In this document: positions 14,006 to 19,993 of the stretch, piece after piece
How positions within the stretch are numbered: position 1 is the stretch's first letter
How the letters are laid out: every line of letters starts with the position of its first letter
Assembly: GCF_050943825.1 (NCBI RefSeq)
Contig: NZ_JBMNPX010000029.1
Span: forward strand, 1 to 25,172
DNA length: 25,172 nt
Reading direction: 5' to 3'
Source of the DNA: Pseudoflavonifractor sp050943825
GTDB taxonomy: Bacteria; Bacillota; Clostridia; Oscillospirales; Oscillospiraceae
The notes under the pieces: generated by a model
Database searches by the model: none
Seen by the model: the letters and a program-made list of their open reading frames with translations, nothing else
Told to the model about the DNA's origin: nothing
Translations under genes and position numbers: made by a program

Positions 14006-15733
14006 ATGAGAACAAGAAGAACCTGGCTCGCCCGGGCGGCTCTGCTGCTGATGCTGCTCTTTGCCCTGACGACCACCGCCTTCGCCGCCGGTGACCCCAC
14101 CGACGAGACCGGCACCAAGATGATTGAGTGTACTGACTGCGGCACCATGGGCGTCGTCCTCAGCGATGCGGGCGAGGCCGTCACCTGCGAGACCTGCGGC
14201 GGCACAGGCTATGTCCAGTCACCCAGCAACTACTTCAACACCATTCTGTCCCTGCTGCCCCCCGTCATCGCCATCGCGCTGGCCCTGATTACCAAGGAGG
14301 TCTACTCCTCCCTGTTCATCGGTATTGTGGTGGGCGGATTGCTCTACTCCAACTTCTCCTTTGAGGGTACCCTGAACCACGTGTTCAGCGACGGCATCGT
14401 GTCCGTCCTGTCCGACAGCTACAATGTGGGCATCCTCATCTTCCTGGTGATTCTGGGCGCCATGGTGGCCCTGATGAACAAGGCCGGCGCCTCCGCCGCC
14501 TTCGGCCGCTGGGCCCAGAAGAACATCAAAACCCGCGCGGGCGCCCAGCTGGCCTCCATTGTCCTGGGCTGTCTCATCTTCATCGACGACTACTTCAACT
14601 GCCTCACCGTGGGCTCGGTCATGCGGCCCATCACGGACAAGCACCAGGTCTCCCGGGCCAAGCTGGCCTACATCATCGACTCCACCGCCGCCCCCATCTG
14701 CATCATCGCCCCCATCTCCTCCTGGGCCGCCGCCGTGGCCAGCTTTGCCGAGGAGGGACAGGGCCTGAACCTGTTCATCCGCGCCATTCCCTACAACTTC
14801 TACGCCCTGTTCACCATTGTGATGATGCTGGGTCTGGTGTTTATAAAGGTAGACTTCGGCCCCATGGCCAAGTTTGAGAAGAACGCCATCGAGAAGGGCG
14901 ACCTGTTCTCCGGCTCCAACCCCTACGCCATGCTGGACGAGGACATCGACGAGACCAAGGGCAGGGTCATTGACCTGGTGCTGCCCATTCTGGTGCTGGT
15001 GGCGTGCTGCGTCATCGGCATGATCTACTCCGGCGGCTTCTTCTCCGGCGCCAACTTTGTGGAGGCCTTCTCCAACTCTGACGCCTCCGTGGGCCTGATG
15101 CTGGGTTCCGCCTTCGGCCTGCTCTTCACCTTGGTCTACTATGCCGCCCGCCGGGCCATGTCCTTCAAGGACATGATGGCCAGTATCCCCGAGGGCTTCA
15201 AGGCCATGGTTCCCGCCATTCTCATCCTCACCTTCGCCTGGAGCCTGAAGGGCATGACCGACTCCCTGGGCGCCAAGTACTTTGTCCGTGACTTTGTCCG
15301 CAGCGCCGAGCACCTGCAGATGTTCCTGCCTGTCATCGTGTTCGTCATCGGCTGTCTGCTGGCCTTTGCCACCGGCACCAGCTGGGGCACCTTCGGCATT
15401 CTGATCCCCATTGTGCAGAACGTGTTCTCCATGGACGATCCCCTGGCCATCATTTGTATCTCCGCCTGCATGGCCGGCGCCGTCTGCGGCGACCACTGCT
15501 CCCCCATCTCCGACACCACCATCATGGCCTCCGCCGGCGCCCAGTGCGACCATGTCAACCATGTGTCAACGCAGCTGCCCTACGCCATCTCCTGCGCGGC
15601 CATAGCCGGCATCTCCTACCTGCTGGCCGGCCTGCTGGCCGCCAACGGCATTCCGGGTATCATCGCCCTGCCTGTGGGCATTGTGCTGATGCTGTGCTTC
15701 CTGTTCTTCATGAAGAAGCGCCAGACCGCCTAA
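14006..15733 (+). CDS. NhaC-family transporter (LysW-like) with exported Cys knuckle
   Basis: This 575-residue membrane protein starts at the ATG after GGGAGGG. Residues 1-28 are a signal peptide or first helix (LLLMLLFALTTTAFA). Residues 42-68 carry CTDC, then after 15 residues CETCGGTG, a DnaJ-like four-cysteine knuckle. About eleven membrane segments of the NhaC ion-transporter superfamily fill the rest, with the conserved FIDDYFNCLTVG and CGDHCSPISDTTIMAS. The riboswitch upstream points to lysine as substrate. NhaC-type proteins under L-box control were named LysW by comparative genomics; transport by exchange with H+ or Na+ is inferred. The gene is monocistronic with a strong terminator. 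The cysteine region would lie outside the membrane if the signal is cleaved. Confidence 0.93.
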   Translation: MRTRRTWLARAALLLMLLFALTTTAFAAGDPTDETGTKMIECTDCGTMGVVLSDAGEAVTCETCGGTGYVQSPSNYFNTILSLLPPVIAIALALITKEVYSSLFIGIVVGGLLYSNFSFEGTLNHVFSDGIVSVLSDSYNVGILIFLVILGAMVALMNKAGASAAFGRWAQKNIKTRAGAQLASIVLGCLIFIDDYFNCLTVGSVMRPITDKHQVSRAKLAYIIDSTAAPICIIAPISSWAAAVASFAEEGQGLNLFIRAIPYNFYALFTIVMMLGLVFIKVDFGPMAKFEKNAIEKGDLFSGSNPYAMLDEDIDETKGRVIDLVLPILVLVACCVIGMIYSGGFFSGANFVEAFSNSDASVGLMLGSAFGLLFTLVYYAARRAMSFKDMMASIPEGFKAMVPAILILTFAWSLKGMTDSLGAKYFVRDFVRSAEHLQMFLPVIVFVIGCLLAFATGTSWGTFGILIPIVQNVFSMDDPLAIICISACMAGAVCGDHCSPISDTTIMASAGAQCDHVNHVSTQLPYAISCAAIAGISYLLAGLLAANGIPGIIALPVGIVLMLCFLFFMKKRQTA

Positions 15734-15740
15734 TCCATTC

Positions 15741-15787
15741 TGCAAAAAAAGACCGCCTCATCACGGATGAGGCGGTCTTTTTTTGCA
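15741..15787. terminator. Bidirectional terminator after the NhaC-family gene
   Basis: A 22-bp perfect stem (GACCGCCTCATC core plus flanking A/T run and TGCA) encloses the loop ACG. It also lies just after the convergent 44-aa gene. Confidence 0.93.
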
Positions 15788-15798
15788 GGACTGGGGGC

Positions 15799-15933
15799 TC
15801 ACTTCTTCTCCTCGTTCTCCCGCTCCTGTTTCTCCTGGATGGCCCGGATGGCGTAATCCACGGCGGCGAGAGAACGGGGGGTGCAATACTGCTGGATTTT
15901 CAGCAGCTCCTGAATGGCTTCATGTGCGGTCAT
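15799..15933 (-). CDS. Small hypothetical protein, 44 residues
   Basis: The frame begins MTAHEAIQELLKIQQYCTPR and ends with the highly charged helix QEKQERENEEKK. It has GAAGGAG 9-10 nt before the ATG. The stop is followed within 12 bp by a strong terminator. The sequence reads as one amphipathic helix plus a charged tail, with no membrane segment and a single cysteine. It may be the last gene of the GntR/ABC transcript, 75 bp downstream of the permease, or independent. The function is unknown. Confidence 0.7.
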   Translation of the reverse strand: MTAHEAIQELLKIQQYCTPRSLAAVDYAIRAIQEKQERENEEKK

Positions 15934-16008
15934 GGTCCCCACGCTCCTTCCCTTTTTCTTCCTTCAGTTTACCACAGAGCAAGGGCGGCGCGCAAGGGGC
16001 AAAGGGGC

Positions 16009-16650
16009 TTACAGCTCCTTCTTCTCAAAAATCCCACGGGCGATGAAGTAGGAGATGATATAGCCTCCGATGGCCAGCAGAACCAGCAGACCGGGCAGCG
16101 CCAGGAAGAACCACTCGGGGATTACAATGTTCTCCAGCGACTCGGCCAGCTGGCCTATCAGCATGATGCTGCCGAATACCGCCACGAAAATCAGGATGCT
16201 GATCAGGCGGCTCTTCTCAGAGCCGAACTTGATGAACACAGGGAGAATCACGGCGTCAATGAGGATGGGCAGCAGCGTGCAGATCAGCAGCCCGATGAGC
16301 ATCTCATCCAGAGCGCCCAGCTCCGGCTTCAGCGTGAGTACGGCCACCACCAGCACAGCGGAGAAGGCCGCCGCCAGCAGCACAGAGAGCAGGGTAAAGA
16401 CATACTTGCCCGCCACAACGCCGCGACGTCCGGCAGGAGTGGCGACGGCGTACTTGTTCCACCGGGCCAGGTCGTCATAGGCAAAGGTGGACATGGGCAC
16501 CAGCATGCCGATGAGCACGGTCATTGTGTACATGATGGCCGTAGGCATGATTTCCATTACAGCCAGTACTGTATACATGATAAAAAACGCGATGTAATAT
16601 CCCAGCTGCTTGCGCTGGACCAGAAAATCCTTATAAACCATTCCCATCAT
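16009..16650 (-). CDS. ABC-2 type transporter permease
   Basis: This 213-residue protein has six predicted membrane segments. It has the general layout of ABC-2 permeases found with GntR-regulated ATPases: an N-terminal cytoplasmic MVYKDFLVQRKQLGYY, then paired helices, then the AYDDLARWNKYAVATPAGRRGVVAGKY loop. It pairs with the ATPase at 16647-17510, overlapping it by the four bases ATGA. The exported substrate is unknown; related YtrABC-like systems respond to cell-wall stress or peptide antibiotics. The first ATG was chosen because it is coupled to the upstream stop, although two further in-frame ATGs lie within the next four codons. Confidence 0.88.
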   Translation of the reverse strand: MMGMVYKDFLVQRKQLGYYIAFFIMYTVLAVMEIMPTAIMYTMTVLIGMLVPMSTFAYDDLARWNKYAVATPAGRRGVVAGKYVFTLLSVLLAAAFSAVLVVAVLTLKPELGALDEMLIGLLICTLLPILIDAVILPVFIKFGSEKSRLISILIFVAVFGSIMLIGQLAESLENIVIPEWFFLALPGLLVLLAIGGYIISYFIARGIFEKKEL

Positions 16651-17510
16651 GACGCTACATCCCCCTTCGCGGTAAAGACCATGATCTCGTCCAGGGTCAC
16701 CCGGTCCACAGTCAGTTCCGGGTAGAGCCGGACAAACTTCTCCCGGTCCCGTACCAGGGCCTCACAGCTGAACTGGCTCTCCCGCACGCCCACCAGGAAG
16801 GCCCGGTCCACCTTGTCCAGGTCGGCTCTGCCGCACACCAGGCGGCCGTACTCCTCCAGCAGCTCATCCTTGGCCCCCTGGAGGGCCACCCGGCCCTTGT
16901 GGAGGTAGACCACGTAGTCCGCCGCCTTCTCCAGATCGGTGGTGATGTGGCTGGAGATGAGGATGGCGTGGTTCTCGTCCTGGACAAAGTCCAGGAACTG
17001 GTCCAGAATCTCGTCCCGCACCACCGGGTCCAGGCCGCCGGTGGCCTCGTCCAGAATGAGCAGCCTGGGACGGGCCGACAGCGCCGCGGCGATGGACAGC
17101 TTCATCTTCATGCCCCGGGAGTAGTCCTTCACCGTCTTTTTCTCCGGCAGGTCGAACTTCTTCAGCAGGCTTTCAAAAAACCGCTGGTCCCAGTTCTTGT
17201 AAACCTTGCGGAGGATTTTCCCCACGTCGCCGGCACGCAGGGTGTCGTGGAAGGTGGACTCGTCCAGCACCACCCCGATCTCCTCCTTGGCCTCCCGCTC
17301 GCCGGTGATGTTGTCCCGGCCCAGGAGCACAATCTCCCCGCCGTCCCGGCGGATGAGGTTGAGGATACATTTGATGGTGGTGGATTTTCCGGCGCCGTTC
17401 TCGCCGATGAGGCCCACAACCGTGCCCATGGGCACGTCGAAGGTCACGTCGCGGAGCTTGAAGCTGCCGTAATCTTTGGTGAGATGGCGGATTTCAATGG
17501 CGTTTTCCAT
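16647..17510 (-). CDS. ABC transporter ATP-binding protein (YtrB-like)
   Basis: This is a 287-residue ATPase. Walker A GENGAGKST falls near residue 36, the Q-loop region is GVVLDES, the signature is YSRGMKMKLSIA, Walker B is LLILDEATGGLDP and the switch His is in ILISSHIT. The C-terminal third after residue 215 is a divergent accessory domain. The start at 17510 follows the GntR stop by one base, with GGAG 9 nt upstream. An ATG 15 bp further upstream is possible but overlaps that stop. With the permease it forms an exporter-type unit controlled by the GntR regulator. Confidence 0.92.
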   Translation of the reverse strand: MENAIEIRHLTKDYGSFKLRDVTFDVPMGTVVGLIGENGAGKSTTIKCILNLIRRDGGEIVLLGRDNITGEREAKEEIGVVLDESTFHDTLRAGDVGKILRKVYKNWDQRFFESLLKKFDLPEKKTVKDYSRGMKMKLSIAAALSARPRLLILDEATGGLDPVVRDEILDQFLDFVQDENHAILISSHITTDLEKAADYVVYLHKGRVALQGAKDELLEEYGRLVCGRADLDKVDRAFLVGVRESQFSCEALVRDREKFVRLYPELTVDRVTLDEIMVFTAKGDVAS

Positions 17511-17511
17511 A

Positions 17512-17886
17512 TTATTCGTCTCCATACAGGATGTTGAGGGTATCGGTCATCTCCTCCAGGGTGACGCCGCCCGATTTGGCGGCCTCCACAGCCCGGGTCA
17601 GATGTTCCTCCACCCGGCGGAGGGTCTCCTCCCGGGCCAGCTCCGGGTCCTGGGGCGCCACAAAGCACCCCTTTCCCGGCACGGTGGTGATGAAGCCCTC
17701 ACGCTCCAGCTCTTCATAGGCTCGTTTGGTGGTGATGACGGAAATGCGCAGCTCCCTGGCCAGCAGCCGCATGGAGGGGAGGGCCTCCCCCTCCTTCAGC
17801 TCACCCCGCAGAATCAGGCCCTTGACCTGCCGGGTAATCTGGTCGTAGATGGGCACCCCGCCGGCATTGCTGATGATAATATCCAT
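17512..17886 (-). CDS. GntR-family transcriptional regulator (YtrA subfamily)
   Basis: This 124-residue protein has an N-terminal GntR winged helix (PIYDQITRQVKGLILRGELK, then LPSMRLLARELRISVITTKRAYEELEREGFITTVPGKG). A short C-terminal helical tail of about 45 residues follows, typical of the YtrA subfamily, which has no large effector domain. The ATG at 17886 follows GAGGTG by 6 nt; a GTG nine bases upstream lies inside that site. It is first in the GntR-ATPase-permease operon. A 25-bp dyad that overlaps the promoter start region is its likely operator. Confidence 0.93.
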   Translation of the reverse strand: MDIIISNAGGVPIYDQITRQVKGLILRGELKEGEALPSMRLLARELRISVITTKRAYEELEREGFITTVPGKGCFVAPQDPELAREETLRRVEEHLTRAVEAAKSGGVTLEEMTDTLNILYGDE

Positions 17887-17903
17887 TCGGTGCACCTCGT
17901 TTT

Positions 17904-17928
17904 ACTGTGTATACTCAGCATATACAGT
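17904..17928. promoter_or_regulatory. Dyad operator of the GntR/ABC operon
   Basis: The 25-bp imperfect palindrome has half-sites ACTGTGTATACT and, on the other strand, ACTGTATATGCT, matching at 10 of 12 positions. It starts inside the -10 box and covers the transcription start, as expected for autorepression by the YtrA-type regulator. Confidence 0.75.
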
Positions 17929-17955
17929 ATAGACACAGATAACAGTCCCTGTCAA
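17926..17955 (-). promoter_or_regulatory. Promoter of the GntR/ABC operon
   Basis: On the minus strand a perfect TTGACA (17955-17950) is followed by an 18-nt spacer and TATACT (17931-17926). Confidence 0.83.
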
Positions 17956-17979
17956 TAGGGGAACGTAAATTTTTTATGG

Positions 17980-18022
17980 TGCCCAAAAACACAACATGGC
18001 CGCGCCTTTGGGCGCGGCCATG
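17980..18022 (-). terminator. Terminator of the sigma-like gene cluster
   Basis: A 12-bp perfect stem (CATGGCCGCGCC with its complement, 4-nt loop, 17995-18022) is followed on the minus strand by TTGTGTTTTTGGG. Confidence 0.85.
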
Positions 18023-18035
18023 ACTTTGTTCAGAC

Positions 18036-18359
18036 TCAATTTTCCTCTTCGGCGTTGAGCAGGCTCTCCGCCCCGTACCGCAGGCAGCGGCGCAGACGTC
18101 GCTCCCCGCGCTTGATGGTACGGGAGATGGTGGACTTGTCCACCCCAAGCCGCTCCCCTATCTCCCGCATGTTGAGCCCCTCGGCGTAGTAGAGCAGCAG
18201 GGCCTGCCGCTGATGGGGGGTCACGTCCTCCTGAAGGGCGCGGATCAGGTTCTGCCGCAGCCGGGAACGCTGCTCCCGGTTGTCCTCCGCCATGGTCCTG
18301 GCGTACACCGCCATGTCCGCCGCATAGGAGCCGCCCCTTCTATATCGCGTATTTGACAT
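18036..18359 (-). CDS. Sigma-70 region 4-like DNA-binding protein
   Basis: This 107-residue basic protein is made mostly of a sigma-factor region 4 helix-turn-helix. QRQALLLYYAEGLNMREIGERLGVDKSTISRTIKRGERRLRRCL lies at about residues 52-95 and is preceded by a charged helix. There is no region 2, so it cannot act alone as a normal sigma factor. Such short proteins are common in clostridial prophages and conjugative elements, where they activate late genes, and they also occur as lone chromosomal genes. The ATG at 18359 overlaps the 3' end of the 77-residue gene by 20 bp. A longer in-frame extension exists but is antisense-like and has no ribosome site. Confidence 0.82.
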   Translation of the reverse strand: MSNTRYRRGGSYAADMAVYARTMAEDNREQRSRLRQNLIRALQEDVTPHQRQALLLYYAEGLNMREIGERLGVDKSTISRTIKRGERRLRRCLRYGAESLLNAEEEN

Positions 18360-18573
18360 TGCGCCAATACCCCCTGTCATAGTATCGTTCCGTGACGACC
18401 GCCAGATCCCTGGCCTCCCGCCACATTGTCTCCAAAATTCTGATGCGGTCCTCCAGAACCAGACGCTCCGTTGCGTCCGGCTCATCCGCGCGGCGCAGCT
18501 CCAGCTCGGTAATTCTCCGCCGCAGGACTCTTGCCTGAGTCCGGTATTCCACTGACATCTCCAGTAAAGTCAT
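18340..18573 (-). CDS. Small charged helical protein upstream of the sigma-like gene
   Basis: This 77-residue protein starts at the ATG after GGAGAGATTG. Residues 5-55 form a long charged helix with heptad-like spacing (YRTQARVLRRRITELELRR, then LVLEDRIRILETMWREARDL), probably a coiled coil. The C-terminus RYYDRGYWRNVKYAI is aromatic and basic. It is reminiscent of the DUF1492-type proteins encoded beside ArpU-like phage regulators, but I cannot confirm that without a search. Its end overlaps the sigma-like gene and its start overlaps the zinc-ribbon frame, so the three are read as one unit. Confidence 0.7.
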   Translation of the reverse strand: MTLLEMSVEYRTQARVLRRRITELELRRADEPDATERLVLEDRIRILETMWREARDLAVVTERYYDRGYWRNVKYAI

Positions 18574-18715
18574 CAATCTCTCCGCTTTGCTCCATTTCCT
18601 CGCATTTTTTCTCCGCCCGGCACTGGGGGCACAGGTTCTCGCCCTCTCCCAGCTCCCAGGCGTAGATCTCGTTCCGGCATCGCCGGCACCAGGCCGCTGC
18701 CGGTTCCCGCTGCAT
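18482..18715 (-). CDS. Small four-cysteine (zinc-ribbon-like) protein
   Basis: The 77-residue frame contains WCRRC and, 15-17 residues later, LCPQC, a probable zinc ribbon at residues 9-33, followed by a polar tail. The ATG at 18715 has only a weak GCGGGAT site. In the same frame the coding potential seems to continue upstream (INPLRD precedes the Met), with a GGGAGG at about 18735 but no standard start codon near it. The true start may therefore be elsewhere or altered by a frameshift. The last 92 bp overlap the 77-residue helical gene in another frame. A protein-binding or nucleic-acid-binding role is possible; the family is not recognised. Confidence 0.5.
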   Translation of the reverse strand: MQREPAAAWCRRCRNEIYAWELGEGENLCPQCRAEKKCEEMEQSGEIDDFTGDVSGIPDSGKSPAAENYRAGAAPRG

Positions 18716-18820
18716 ATCCCGCAGCGGGTTGATAAAAATCCTCCCGCCCGTGCTTCCTCTCCTGTTTCCGGCCGTCTTTTGACGCCCTGCAAATTTTTTT
18801 GAATTTTTTTATTTTTCCTG

Positions 18821-18849
18821 TTGACAACCCCCTATTCGCCTGCTATAAT
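18821..18849 (+). promoter_or_regulatory. Perfect consensus promoter of the tRNA-Thr/tRNA-Tyr operon
   Basis: TTGACA (18821-18826), a 17-nt spacer and TATAAT (18844-18849) match the sigma-A consensus at every position. An A/T-rich UP-like tract lies directly upstream (18791-18817). Confidence 0.92.
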
Positions 18850-18882
18850 AAGCAACGTTGTGGACGAGCTGAGAGCTGAAAC

Positions 18883-18958
18883 GCTGGTGTAGCTCAGTTG
18901 GTAGAGCAGCTGATTTGTAATCAGCAGGTCGGGGGTTCGAGTCCGTCCACCAGCTCCA
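18883..18958 (+). tRNA. tRNA-Thr (anticodon TGT)
   Basis: This is a 76-nt cloverleaf. The acceptor GCTGGTG pairs with CACCAGC, the anticodon stem CTGAT/ATCAG encloses TTTGTAA giving anticodon TGT (codon ACA), the T arm is GGGGGTTCGAGTCC, and CCA is encoded. Confidence 0.96.
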
Positions 18959-18969
18959 AAACTTCATAT

Positions 18970-19054
18970 GGAGGAGTTCCCGAGTGGCCAAAGGGGGCAG
19001 ACTGTAAATCTGTTGCGTCTCGCTTCGGTGGTTCGAATCCACCCTCCTCCACCA
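18970..19054 (+). tRNA. tRNA-Tyr (anticodon GTA)
   Basis: This 85-nt class II tRNA has a long variable arm. The acceptor GGAGGAG pairs with CTCCTCC, the anticodon loop CTGTAAA gives GTA, the T arm is GGTGGTTCGAATCCACC and CCA is encoded. It is transcribed with tRNA-Thr. Confidence 0.96.
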
Positions 19055-19056
19055 CG

Positions 19057-19092
19057 TCAGAGCAAGCGCCATATCGCTTGCTCTGATTTTTT
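19057..19092 (+). terminator. Terminator of the tRNA operon
   Basis: A 12-bp perfect stem (TCAGAGCAAGCG with its complement, loop CCATAT) is followed by six T residues. Confidence 0.92.
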
Positions 19093-19409
19093 ATTAAAAT
19101 CAGAGCGCGCTCATTCTGCTGCTCTTCCTCTCCAAACCGAACCCGCTCTGCTGGGCTTTGGTTTGGTGCCGCCTCCGGCGGCATCCTTTCCTGGTGCCCC
19201 TTTCAAGAGTTGCCGTTTTTCTTTTGTCTGGTGGATTCGAAAGCCGCCTCCTGGCGATGTGTTGGCGGCACCCCGTAGCCGGCGTGGCTTTTTCAGAACA
19301 GCAAAGCCCTCTTCTCCACCATGTCAGAGCAAGTGACTTTTTGTTTGCTCCCGCCGATTTTTTCCCAGCGCGTTTTCATCCCCCTTTCGTTCTGTCCTTC
19401 TGCGCAGAA

Positions 19410-19425
19410 TAGAACTTGTGTTCTA
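19410..19425. promoter_or_regulatory. LexA-like box 1
   Basis: The perfect dyad TAGAACTTGTGTTCTA contains GAAC-N4-GTTC, the SOS box core of Gram-positive bacteria, with 6-bp arms. Confidence 0.45.
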
Positions 19426-19485
19426 GTTCCTGTTTATATTACCACTCCCGCGCTGTATCGTCAATACAACTTTCTTATGTTAATC

Positions 19486-19497
19486 GAACATGCGTTT
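19486..19497. promoter_or_regulatory. LexA-like box 2 overlapping a possible -10 box
   Basis: GAACATGCGTTT fits GAAC-N4-GTTY. It abuts TATAAA at 19498-19503, a candidate -10 box about 45 bp before the DUF6483-type start codon; no good -35 is visible. Confidence 0.4.
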
Positions 19498-19547
19498 TAT
19501 AAAAGTCCCCATTTTGGGATATTTCACCTGAGAGGAGCCGATTGCGA

Positions 19548-19913
19548 ATGCTGACCCAGGACTGGATGATGCGCCAGATTGAGACTATGACCCTTGCCAT
19601 TGCCAGAATTATGTTCCAGAAAGATACGGCGGAGTACCGGGCTCACGGCAGCCAGGAGACTCTGACCGCTGCCGACAGCCTCCACGCCTCCCTTAACGCT
19701 CTGCTGCGTGAGGGACGCATCGCCGAGGGGGAGGACCTGCTTTTCGCCTCTCTGGACACGGAGGACGCCTCCCTTCTCGAGGTGGCGGTGGACTTCTATT
19801 ACCGCCTGAACCTGCTCTCCGACCAGGAACTGGAGGAGGGCAATTTCTCCCGCCAGGAGGTGGAGGAGGGGCTGCACGACGTAATGGACCAGTACGGCGT
19901 GGTACTGCCCTGA
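19548..19913 (+). CDS. Small acidic helical protein, DUF6483-like
   Basis: This 121-residue soluble protein is mostly alpha-helical and acidic. It begins MLTQDWMMRQIETMTLAIAR, an N-terminus that I associate with the DUF6483 family of uncharacterised Firmicutes proteins; this is from memory, not a search. A TPR-like pattern (ALLREGRIAEGEDLLFASLD, then LEVAVDFYYRLNLLSD) fills the middle. The ATG was chosen over a TTG six bases upstream because GAGAGGAG sits 10 nt from the ATG but only 4 nt from the TTG. Two LexA-like boxes upstream suggest possible DNA-damage control. It is monocistronic, ending at a shared bidirectional terminator. Confidence 0.82.
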   Translation: MLTQDWMMRQIETMTLAIARIMFQKDTAEYRAHGSQETLTAADSLHASLNALLREGRIAEGEDLLFASLDTEDASLLEVAVDFYYRLNLLSDQELEEGNFSRQEVEEGLHDVMDQYGVVLP

Positions 19914-19936
19914 CGTGTTCTCCTCCCCCCATGCAG

Positions 19937-19982
19937 AAAAAAGCCCGTGAGGCGGCTTGTATGCCGTCTCACGGGCTTTTTT
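19937..19982. terminator. Bidirectional terminator
   Basis: A 14-bp stem (GCCCGTGAGGCGGC, one G-U pair) with loop TTGTAT is flanked by A6 and T6. It separates the convergent DUF6483-like and XpaC-like genes. Confidence 0.92.
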
Positions 19983-19993
19983 ATTTTCATCTG

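Larger units (their letters stand above)
19093..19547. other. Non-coding spacer with tRNA-Tyr 3'-end remnant and regulatory dyads
   Basis: About 455 bp separate the tRNA terminator from the DUF6483-type gene, and no convincing gene is present. The first half holds a TGCCGCC/GGCGGCA hairpin (19167-19183), a degraded T-arm-like GGTGGATTCGAAAG near 19231, and at 19315-19333 a copy of the tRNA-Tyr 3' end plus its trailer (18 of 19 bases). The second half is more A/T-rich and carries two LexA-like dyads and the presumed promoter of the downstream gene. Confidence 0.7.

Noticed and set aside
14219..15562. Open frame antisense to the NhaC-family gene
   Set aside because: Gly/His/Asp-rich shadow with no start signal; the other strand is a clear transporter.
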